The translations under genes were made by a program, and so were the position numbers. Of a stretch of 64,000 nucleotides of DNA, positions 55,901 to 64,000 are shown piece by piece. Under the pieces are notes generated by a model, which saw only the letters and a list, made by a program, of their open reading frames with translations, was not told the DNA's origin and did no database searches. Source of the DNA: Mesostigma viride (lineage: Eukaryota; Streptophyta; Mesostigmatophyceae; Mesostigmatales; Mesostigmataceae); NCBI GenBank assembly GCA_009746045.1, contig RPFO01000253.1, positions 4,553,332 to 4,617,331 on the forward strand, read 5' to 3'. Numbering within the stretch: position 1 is the first letter of the stretch; every line of letters starts with the position of its first letter.

Positions 55901-58900
55901 TTCCGTTCCGATAGCCTCCGGCGCCGCCCGGCCTGCCCGACAAGTGCCTGGTAGAACTCCTCCGTGGTCCCGTACAGCCCTTCCTGCCCGCTCTCGCTCG
56001 TCCGCATGGGGAGCACGTAGCAAGGCGGCTTGGCGCACACCGAGCCCCCAAAGACCTGGTTCCCGGCCGCCACTGCCGTGGTGACCCCCGTGACCGGGTT
56101 ATACAGCGCAAAGCTCCCGTTGGCCAGCATGGTGAGCTGGACCTGGGCCGCCTGGCACGCGGGATCGCACACTTCCTCGACTGCGAGAGGGGAGTTTTCG
56201 CAGATACAAAACCCGAGGGTGGGGTACACGGTTCCCGGACCCCCATTGCACTCGAGCTCGCAGTGAGCGGATCGCGTCCCCAGGGATACGCACCGTCCGT
56301 CCGGGTCCAGCACCTCGTTGCTGCCGCAGCGAGAGTACAGTATCGGCTGGCAGTCGCCACGCCCGTCCGTGTCCTCCTTCTGCTGCGAGGTCGGGTTGTA
56401 GAACTCGTGGCCGGGCGCGCACAGGCAGGAGCCGTCAGACTGCATAGTGCGGTTGGCACCGATGCACGTGCACGTGAACGCGCCGGAGAGGCCCAGCGTG
56501 GATGAGGATGACCCGCAGATCTTGCAGCTGGCCTGGCCCACGAGGTTGTTGTAGTAGCCGGGCACGCAGGGGACGCACGAGTCGTTGGATCCTTGGGCGA
56601 TCAGAGGGTTGGCGGTGCCCCGGTCGCAGGGGATGGCCTCGGTCGCGCCCTCCGGGCACCAGTGGCCTGCCACGTGGCGGTCCCCCATTGGTTGTTATTG
56701 TCATCATGGTTGTCAATGTCAACGTCGTTGTTATGGAAGTTTTTGTTGTTGTTGTTGCCCATCAGGACCAGAAGGGCAGCAGGGGGGGCCGAGGGGGCGG
56801 GTTTGGATTGCGTGGAGTGGGGCCAGCAGTATGGGAGAAGGAACACACAAACAAAGGAGGCAAAGAAACTCTTGATTAGCGGATTGTATCCCACCACGCG
56901 TGGAACACACATCTCACAAGAAACGGAACGCAATTCGTCACAAATACGCACCCACAGCCGTGGTACTACAAGGTACACATGGATCCTACGCCAGATGCGC
57001 ATGACTTACTAGGTAAGAAAACACAAGCCAACGGGTGCGTCCCCCCAGCACACACAGGCACACAGGACCAGCTTCTCAAGCTACGCATGGCCTCAACCTA
57101 TGGAACCCAATCCATCATTCTTATCCCCAACCCGATATACAGTATCCCCCTAAGCATGCCACGCATGGCTCGCGTACCGACAGGGCATGGGTAGCCGCCA
57201 TCCTCCGGCACCGTCGGCGTGGCCGTGCGCGCGCCCCACTCTAACCCACCCCACTCGGTCGGCAGCACGCACAGATACCCCGGGCTGCACAGGTCACATC
57301 TCAACCCCAAGTGAACCGAGGGGTCAGCGTACGAGCCTGCCGCGCACGCCTGGCATGCAGCGCTCGCTGAATACCGCTCCTCTGACGGCAGACTCTCGCT
57401 CTGGAACGACCCGGGGGGGCACATGGTCGGCTCGGTCGACCCCTCCGGGCAGAAATGGCCCGGGTCGCAGGGTATCGGCCAGTCGTCCACCACCGGGCAG
57501 TAGTACGCGGGCGGGCACAGCACGGGCGCCGCCGTGCGGTTCATGCAGTACGTTCCTGAGGGGCACAGTGTCGCGTTGGCGGATGCCAGAGGGCACGCGT
57601 AGCCGTCCGGGCAGGGGGTCACCAGGGTGGCACCCTCGGGGCAGAACCCGCCCTCGGGGCAGACGGTGCAGCTGTCGGTTGGGTAGTCGGGGCCTGACTG
57701 ATACACCCCCCAGGGGTCAGGACGATACGACCCGCCCTCGCAGGGGAACGTCTGGTTGGACCCCGGTGGGCAGTACTGCCCCGGAGGGCACTCGTATCCC
57801 GTGTAGTCGGCCATGGCGATCTCGGGGCAATACCAGCCCCCCTCGCACGGTAGACACCAACTCTCATCCGTGGCCAATAGCTCCGGGTTATAGGTCCCGT
57901 TCGTGCACGGCTGGGGCGGCGACGCGGACAGACAGAACCAGCCCTTGGGGCACGGGGCTGGCTCCGGTTGGCCCGAATAACACACATACCCCGCGGGGCA
58001 GGGAATGCAGTCCTCGGGCGCGGCCCCGCCTTCCTCTTGACGGACCGTCCAGTCCTCGCAAGGGACAGGTGCCAGCGCCCCCGCGCCGCACCAGTGGCCT
58101 GCGGGGCAAAGCCCATTCACAGCGGTCGAGTTCTCTCCCAGCGACGCCTTTGGGTTGGCCACGGGGCTTCCCAGCTTGCACAGGTAGCCCGCGGAGCATT
58201 CCCCCGCGATGAGGCCCGTCTGGCAGTACTGTCCGGCGGGGCAGGGGAGGCACTGGCTGGCCGACTTGAGCCCCGACTCCTCCCCATACGTTCCTGGTGG
58301 ACAGAACTCCCCGACGGCGACCCCCCGCAGACAGTACCTGCCCGCAGGGCAAACGTACGGAGCCGCGCCCAGGAGGTCCACGTCCGCCCCGGGGGGGAAG
58401 GGGCTACCTGGTGGGCAGTACGTGCCCGCGCTGCAAACGTACCCAATTGCCTCCTGGCCCGGCAGCTCGCCAGGTGTCGGCGTGTCCGACGACGCGATGC
58501 ACACGTAGCCGCCGTCGCACAAACCCGTGGGCTCCGCCAGCCCCGGCTCAGCGCAATAATACCCGGGCGTGCAGGGCGTGCACTGGGTGACCTCGGACAG
58601 CCCCGTCGTCGCGCCGAAGGTCGAGATCGGGCAGGGGCTCCGGAACGCGTTCGACGTCCCCGGCGGGCAGTAGTAACCCTGCGGGCAGGTCACGCGGTAC
58701 GGCGGTGACGCGTCGCAGTAGAAGCCAGCCTCGCACGGCTTGCACGTCGCCTGGCCCTCCTCGTTCTGGTAGCTCCCCGCGACGCACACGGTGGGCTGCG
58801 ACGACCCCGCCGGGCAGTAGTGGCCCACGGGGCACCGGCCCGCGGGCGGGTCGGGCTGCGCCGACCCCTCGACGCAAAAGAAGCCCGCATCGCACGGCCC

Positions 58901-61900
58901 GGTGGGCTGATTCAGCCCAAGACCGCGGCAGTAGAACCCGGCCGTGCACGGCGAGCATATCCCGGGAGCGGTGCCGTAGGTCCCCATCGGACACGCGGCC
59001 GGCGTGCCGGTGCCCTCCGGACAATTCTCCCCGAGCACACACGGGCGGCCTGAGGGATCCCCCCCCTCCCCACTCGGCGTCGGCGTGTGTGACTTGAGGA
59101 AGCACGCATATCCCGCCTGGCACAAGCCCGTTGGCGCCCCGAGGCCCATCCCGATGCAGTACGACCCGGGGAGGCACTCGGTCATGATGCTCGAGCCCGC
59201 GGGGCAGAAGAAGGAATCCTGGCACACGCCACCAAACGGGGACCCCGTGGGCGGCTGCGCGGCCGTGGCCCCGCCCGTGCAATAGAACCCCTCGGAGCAC
59301 AGCCCCGTGGGCGCGGCGAGGCCTGTCCCCGCGCAGTACCTGCCGGGGTCGCAGCGTGTGCATTGCGACTCCATCTGGAGAGCGGCGTTCGCGCCGTACG
59401 TGCCGGACGGGCACGCGTGGTCAGTCGGGCTCGAGCTCCCCGCGGGACAGAAATAGCCTGCCGGGCAAGGGAAGTCGAGGAAAGTGGCCGTCCCGGGCGC
59501 ACACCAGTACCCGGCGGGGCAGTCGAGACACGCCACCGCCCCCTCGGCGTCGTTGAAGGTCCCCTTGGGGCATGCTCGGGGCGACGCGGAGCCTTCCGGA
59601 CACCAGAACCCCCGCGGGCAGATATTCCCCGTGGTCCCATCGGTCGGACTGCGACTGGACGCCCGCCCGCTGCAGTAATAGCCCGCACCGCAGAGCCCCG
59701 TGGCCGAGGTCCCCCCCGTGGCCGCGCAGTAATAGCCCGGCTCGCAGGGCAGGCAGGATGCCGACCGGGTGCTGTTGGTATAGGAACCCGGGAGACAGGG
59801 GAGAGGGGCGCTCGACCCCTGAGGGCAGTAGCTACCGGGGGGGCAGGAGTTGCCGGTCACGCCATCAGTGGGCGCGGGCGTGGTCGCGCCGAGGATGCAG
59901 TAGCTGCCGGCCGCGCAGGGGCCCGTGGGGGTCCCGGTGCCGGCATCCGCGCAGTAGTAGCCGCTGTGGGGTTGTGCATGGGGGGGGGGGTAGAAAGGGG
60001 GGGGGGGCGAGTGGGCAGGTGGCGGGGGTAAGCAATACGTCACAGCAAGGTGTCATCCGAGCACAAATTTGAACAAACAAAAAAAGCACAGAAAGCTTGC
60101 GAGGTAACTCTGTTGAACATACCATAATGTATAAGATATAAAATAACACACCTAAGATATAAAATAGTACTGTAGTATGTACATATTACAAGCACCACGG
60201 GCCCCCCACACAAGGCCACCACTCACCCTCGGCAGGGCTCACACTCGGCCAGATCCCCTCCGCCCGTCTTCTCCAGATACGTGCCCCGAGGGCAGGCGAT
60301 GGGCGTGACAGTCGCCGGCGGGCAGTAGTGCCCCGCGGTGCAAGGCCGGCGAATGAACACGCTGGGCAGCGGCGACGTGACCGAGACAGTACACTCGAGC
60401 AGGCGGCGCGCGCGGCGGGCGTCGTGAGCTTCTCCCACACGCCACGCTGACATCAGCAGGTCCACGTCCACGACATCCTCGTCGTCCTCATTCATGATGC
60501 CGCCATCATCGCTGCTGACGCGATCCCCGACGTCCTCATCCTGACCATCCCCGTTCTGGTCACCGTCACCCGCGCTTGAACTGGTCCTAGAGCGACCGAT
60601 CTTGCGGAGCAGGTGGTCGTAGGTGCCGGCGGACAGCAGCGCCCGACCCGTGCGCCGACGCGCGAGGGTCGTGTTGGCCCACGCAGGGAACACCACCCAG
60701 TCGCCATCGTCGCCGGCCCCACGGCTTGCCTGTGATCCATCGCTGTCACTCTCGCTGCCGCTCGCCACACGGGATGTATGCACGTCTGCGCCCTCATCAT
60801 CTTTGGGCACCGCCTGCGCCCCAGCAGCTTGCCTAATAGCATCCCCTCCGGCCGTAATGCTGGCGAGCCGCCGCCGCCGCGCAGGTTGTTCATCTGGCGT
60901 TGGGGTTGGCGTGGGGGTTGGCATGGGGGCAGGGGCAGGCGCCGGCGCGCTCACCCCCAGGCACACGTCCTCCAGGAATGCGTACGTGGGGTCGCAGTAA
61001 TACCCCTTGGGGCACTCTACGCATGCCGCCTGGCCCGTGTTGTCCTGGTATGTCCCTGGGGGGCACAGGAGGGGCAGCGCGGCGCCCTCGGCGCGCGCGG
61101 GGCAGTAATACCCAACAGGACAGACGTACTCCGAGGGCGTGCGCGTGGTCTGGCCCGGCGGGCAGTAATAGCCCGCGAGGTTGCACGGACCCGTGGGGGC
61201 TAGCAACCCCGTCCCCGCGCAATAGAACCCCGCAGTGCACAGGTTGGCTTGGCCGATATCCCCCGTGCCGAGATTCGGACAGAACGTGCCTGCGCGACAA
61301 GGGACGATAGCCACCGCGCCCGCAGGGCAAGAGTTCCCCCGCGGACATATGACGCCCGTGACCCCGTCCGTTGGGGTGGGGCTCGACGCCCCCCCCGCGC
61401 AGAAATAGCCCGCCATGCAGGGTCCTGTCGGCGCCGCGAGGCCGATACGGTCGCAGTACTGACCCAGGGGGCAAGCGACAGGGGTGGCCGACCCGGCAGG
61501 GCAGTATTTACCAACGGGGCACGGGGCCCCCGTCGTGTCCGCCCCCATCGGGGATGCGATCGTGGCCCGCCCCGTGCAGTAGTAGCCTGCCGCGCAGTTG
61601 CCCGTGGGCTGAGTCAGCCCTGGCGACCCGCAGTACTTGCCTGGGAGGCAGCCCGTGCAGTCGGTGACGGCGGCAAGGCCCGGCCCATTACCGAACGTCC
61701 CGGCCGGGCAAGGTACCTCGGACCCGATCGCGGTGCCCCGTGGGCAGTAGAAACCTTGCGCGCAGAGCGTGGCGGACGTGGCCGCGCCGGCGCCGCACGC
61801 GTACCCCGCGGGGCACGGCTTGCAGGTCTCCGCCAGCAACCCCCATTCATCGTTGTAGGTCCCTGGGGGGCAGTCCACGGGGCGCGTGCTCCCTGTCGCA

Positions 61901-64000
61901 CAGACCGTCCCGGGCTCGCACAGCCCCCCGTTCAAGCTGCCCTGGGGCGGGGTCGCCTGCGTGTTCCCGGACCCGCACCAGTGGCCCGCGCGGCAGGGGC
62001 CGGATGGCAGGATTAGCCCCGTCTGGGCACAGAACGACCCAGGACGGCACGCCCAGCAGACCGAGTTGCCCAGCGTGTGGGCCATCGTGCCCACGGGGCA
62101 GGCGATGGGGGTGGCCGCGCCGGCCTCACAGTAGTGCCCGCAGGGGCAGGGGCCACCGCCATCCGCCACCTCGTCGTGCACAAACGTGCAGGAGACGACG
62201 GGGTAGGTCAAGGACGCCCCAGGCCCCGCGAACGCAAACAACTTGCCGACGTCGACCAGATCCACATACGACTCGATGCCGGGGGATGGGTTCGCCGCCC
62301 CCCCCATGCAGAACCAGCCCTCAGAGCAGTCCCCCGTGGGGCTGATATTTCCCACCCCCGCACAGTACTTGCCGGGGTCGCAGGGGATGCATTGCGCCAC
62401 CGAGGTCGCCCCCGCCAAGGTCCCATACGTCCCTGCCGGGCAGGGAACGGGGGACGCCGACCCGGGCGGACAGTACGAACCGATAGGGCACTCGACGGCC
62501 GTCCCGGGGTCATCGAGGCTGCAGGTGAATCCTGCGGCGCAAGGGATGCACGCCGCCTGGCCCCGCTGCGGCTGCACCGTCCCTGGCAGGCAAGGGAGTG
62601 CCGCAGGGCTGCCCTGGGGGCAGTAGTGCTGGACCGGGCAGAGGTTGGCCGCTGGGGCCGCCACGGTGTTCCCTCCCGGGCAGAAATAGCCCGCGGTGCA
62701 AGGGCCCGTGGGCACCGCGAGGCCAAACCCGGAGCAGTACTTGCCGGGCGTGCAAGGGACGCACGCCTGGGCTGACTCAGCCCGCTCCTCGGGGGCGAAT
62801 GTCCCTGGGAGGCAAGCATGAGCGACCGCGGTTCCGACCCCGCACCAATGACCCGCGGGGCAAGGGGTGTTGCGGCCGTACCCAGCAGTATCCGGGGCCG
62901 TGATCGGGTCGCAGAAGTCAAATGGGGTGGCGCTCCCGCTGCCACCCCCGCAGACGTAACCGGCCGCGCAGGGGCCCGCGGGGGCTGAGAGCCGCTTCTG
63001 GTCGCAGTACCACCCGGGCGTGCACGCAGTGGGTCGCGTGGACCCCTCGGGACAGTACGCGCCGATGGGGCACCGGTTCCCGACCCCGACGCACCCACTG
63101 CTGCTGCCATTTCCGCCCGTGGATGGGGGAGGCGAGACGAGCTCCACGACCAGGTACCCGTACCAGCCGTCGTCGTCAATAATGACGTCACCGCCGGTAC
63201 CGTTGCCACCGCCCAAGCAACCGGTCCCATCGGGCGTTGCCGTCGAGGACCCGGCGAGGCAGTAAAACCCAGCGGCGCAGGAGCCCGTGACGGCCGTCTG
63301 GCCGAACCCGCTGCAATACTTCCCGCCGTCACATGGCGTGCACTCGTCCTCGTCCGCCAACCCAGGGTGCGGGCCGTAGCTCCCAGGGGGGCACAGGTGG
63401 GCCGTCGGCGACCCCGTCCCCCGAGGGCAGTAGGAACCGGGGGGACAGATGGCAGCAGACGCCGTGACTGACCCGGCGGGGCAATAGTACCGCTCCCCAC
63501 AAGGGCCTGAGGGCGCCCCCAAGCCGACGTCCGCGCAGTAATACCCAGCGGGGCAGCGCGTCATATCGGCCGCGCCCGCCGGGCATATGTACCCTCGCTC
63601 ACACTCCCCACCAGTGGTCCCGTCCCTGGGCGTGGCCGTGGCCGCACCCAGCGTGCAGAAGAACCCCGCGTTGCAAGGACCCGACGGCCACACGCCCGCA
63701 GTCGCCGCACAGTACTTCCCAGGGGGGCAAGGCACACAACTGGCCGCCCCGGGGGAAGGGCCATAGGTCCCCGGGAGGCACGGCACCGGCTGAGTTGTAC
63801 CCTGAGGGCACGCGTGACCCCCTGGGCAGAGATCCCCCGTGGTCCCATCCGTTGGGGTCGCACTAGCGGCGCCCCTTGTGCAAAAGTACCCCCCGGAGCA
63901 CGGCCCGCTGGGCACTCGCAGCTGGTACCCGTCACAGTACTGCCCCCCGTCACACGGGCGCATCGCCGACGACCCCAGCGGGCAGTAGTGGCCGGGCTTA
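37977..64000 (-). CDS. Giant GCC2/GCC3 cysteine-rich, single-pass membrane protein with coiled-coil cytoplasmic region (5' end outside window)
   Basis: Sixteen exons, right to left: 64000-60227, 59963-57178, 56666-50251, 49881-49651, 48889-48502, 47689-47148, 46601-46398, 46013-45442, 44916-44520, 43865-43554, 43101-42721, 42129-41737, 41309-40878, 40719-40597, 39804-39607, 39125-37977 (stop TGA). Every intron is GT-AG on the minus strand and all phases join, giving 6098 codons with no stop or shift. The frame is open at the window edge (HYCPLGSSAM), so the start is further right. Order: Cys-rich repeats, a juxtamembrane domain, one transmembrane helix, about 3700 residues of helical repeats, and a Gly/Ser-rich tail. 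It is probably a cell-surface or wall-sensing protein, inferred from architecture only. Exact edges of the shorter exons rest on splice consensus and phase, not transcripts. Confidence 0.9.
39126..39606 (-). repeat. Last intron of the giant gene with exon-edge copies
   Basis: Positions 39239-39263 copy the start of the last exon and its acceptor (39104-39128) with one difference (GGAGCTGGCTGAGGACCATG shared). The rest is two to three degenerate units with GGGCAGGGG and GAAGCATGGTC. Near the donor, 39564-39579 (CCTACCTGCTTGCTACT) echoes the exon end at 39603-39618. Confidence 0.75.
40391..40596 (-). repeat. Intron with copies of the preceding exon end
   Basis: Positions 40391-40427 resemble the exon end and donor at 40591-40627 (CACCTGCCGGTTGCGCTCGG against CACCTGGCGGTCGCGCTCCG) and still read ALLAERNRQ on the minus strand, against ALLAERDRQ in the exon. 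A weaker copy lies at about 40491-40515. It could be an alternative exon end, but no acceptor is evident. Confidence 0.65.
42130..42720 (-). repeat. Intron with three copies of the next exon's acceptor
   Basis: The true exon start (GGTCCACCAGCGCCTG at about 42117-42132) is echoed at 42215-42230, 42299-42315 and 42407-42422, each followed by a G-run (a C-run polypyrimidine tract on the minus strand). Spacing is about 98, 84 and 108 bases. Confidence 0.8.
43120..43400. repeat. Purine-rich minisatellite in an intron
   Basis: Units such as GAGGAAGGAGGGGGCATATA repeat six to eight times at 43255-43400 with degenerate G/A-rich sequence before them. On the transcribed strand it is a long pyrimidine tract before the acceptor at 43102. 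Confidence 0.85.
43866..44519 (-). other. Intron of the giant gene, no internal gene
   Basis: A 654-bp intron with ordinary composition; nothing recognisable beyond splice sites. Confidence 0.6.
46014..46175. repeat. 15-bp minisatellite next to a splice acceptor
   Basis: About ten imperfect 15-base units of the form GGGCATCAAAGGGGT (variants GGACATTCAGGACCC, GGGCATGAAAAGGGT) begin directly at the intron side of the exon starting at 46013. Confidence 0.8.
46602..46880 (-). repeat. Intronic copies of an exon start
   Basis: The exon start and acceptor at 46590-46615 (CAGGACCGCGCGCTGCGGGG) is echoed at about 46664-46685, 46781-46811 and 46856-46879. The 46615-46660 sequence (AGATGGTACA, GAGATGCCAATAAG-ATTGG) recurs at 46803-46850. 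Confidence 0.75.
47690..48501 (-). other. Large intron with GT/GA-rich start
   Basis: Positions 47720-47960 are G-rich with GTGTGTGTGT runs (C-rich on the transcribed strand, next to the acceptor at 47690). The rest to 48501 is AT-richer, with a repeated ATCGATGCGCTA-like motif near 48320-48510. No gene seen. Confidence 0.6.
48890..49650 (-). repeat. Intron with tandem repeats at both splice edges
   Basis: Near the acceptor a unit of about 65-75 bases (CGTGGAGGCACACACA) occurs at 48897, 48968 and 49039. In the middle, a 48-49 base unit (GCTCACCTGTGCTAACCTAC, then ACCAGAACAACCAACAGA) occurs three times at 49365-49515. At 49511-49530 TCACCCGTACCAAGTCCT echoes the exon end at 49646-49663 (TCACCCGCGCCAAGTCCT). 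Confidence 0.75.
55393..55467 (-). other. Transmembrane helix of the giant protein
   Basis: Minus-strand codons encode WVLIGLIFGGFFAFLAALLV then FAHFW, 25 residues without charge. They are preceded by acidic KQEDDILRVPD (outside) and followed by NKASW and later basic residues (inside). It is the only obvious membrane segment in the window portion. Confidence 0.9.
55468..64000 (-). other. Ectodomain: GCC2/GCC3 (ephrin-receptor-like) repeats and juxtamembrane domain
   Basis: Dozens of units of about 45-55 residues built on C-P-x-G-x-Y/F/W-C, then C-x-x-C-x-x-G-x-Y-C (for example CVPCPPGKYCAATAG, CNAGFFCTLGAATATP), the GCC2_GCC3 / ephrin-receptor-like pattern with TNFR-like cysteine spacing. 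Between 60.96 and 60.38 kb the repeats are broken by a Pro/Thr run (APMPTPTPTPTPDE) and an acidic Asp/Ser-rich insert. In exon 3, after the last repeats, comes a segment with FLFIFYEPGLYVFHARW and a C-P motif at about 55.7-55.55 kb that resembles the cupredoxin-like 'F-x-PG-x-Y-x-F' domains of protist surface proteins; this is tentative. RRRLSERKLLQ lies at about 55.93-55.89 kb. Confidence 0.85.
56667..57177 (-). other. Intron between exons 2 and 3 of the giant gene
   Basis: A 511-bp phase-1 intron with donor GTACGC and acceptor GTGGCAG. It contains a short GTT run at about 56739-56756 and nothing else recognisable. Splicing joins CPV to GHWCPEG, a normal GCC2 spacing. Confidence 0.8.

Overview
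The window is eukaryotic nuclear DNA, most likely from a chlorophyte green alga. The evidence is intron-rich, GC-rich genes with canonical GT-AG splice sites, TGTAA-type candidate poly(A) signals, chromodomain-type Ty3 and L1-like retroelements, and a giant cysteine-rich surface protein with an RRxL-type arginine-leucine stretch of the kind I associate with volvocine algae. The species cannot be fixed from sequence alone.

Layout. 1-530 is a broken LINE. About 1690-5097 (+) is a spliced gene for an acidic coiled-coil protein of unknown function. 5.1-9.56 kb is a pile of 5'-truncated LINE pieces, most on the minus strand, each ending in a short tandem A/T-rich tail; one tail is a run of about 64 ATTAC units. 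9568-31669 is one Ty3/gypsy chromovirus read on the minus strand, with 583-bp LTRs differing at one base and a 5-bp target duplication ACCGT. It sits inside a LINE whose two halves are at 8.6-9.56 and 31.67-34.4 kb. Four further insertions lie inside it: a TTAA-targeting 1699-bp element in the 3' LTR, a 6376-bp CACTA-type element splitting the reverse transcriptase (itself carrying an ORF1-only LINE), a 729-bp solo LTR in gag-pol, and a second 1699-bp TTAA element in the last bases of that solo LTR. Without these the chromovirus is about 11.6 kb, with gag, protease, RT, RNase H, integrase, chromodomain, an extra 2.5-kb reading region after pol, and an RNase-H1-type hybrid-binding domain upstream of gag.

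34.4-37 kb holds dispersed repeats and a (GTT)n run of about 790 bp. From 37977 to the right edge (minus strand) runs one giant gene: sixteen exons whose phases all join, giving 6098 codons in the window and no stop or frameshift. Its 5' end lies beyond the window. It encodes a GCC2/GCC3 (ephrin-receptor-like) cysteine-rich ectodomain, one transmembrane helix, and a very long cytoplasmic coiled coil made of repeated modules, many with their own exon.

The most unusual signals are: introns of both host genes carrying tandem echoes of the neighbouring exon edges; the architecture of the giant receptor-like protein; the additional modules of the chromovirus; and two same-length TTAA elements whose two ends have changed together.
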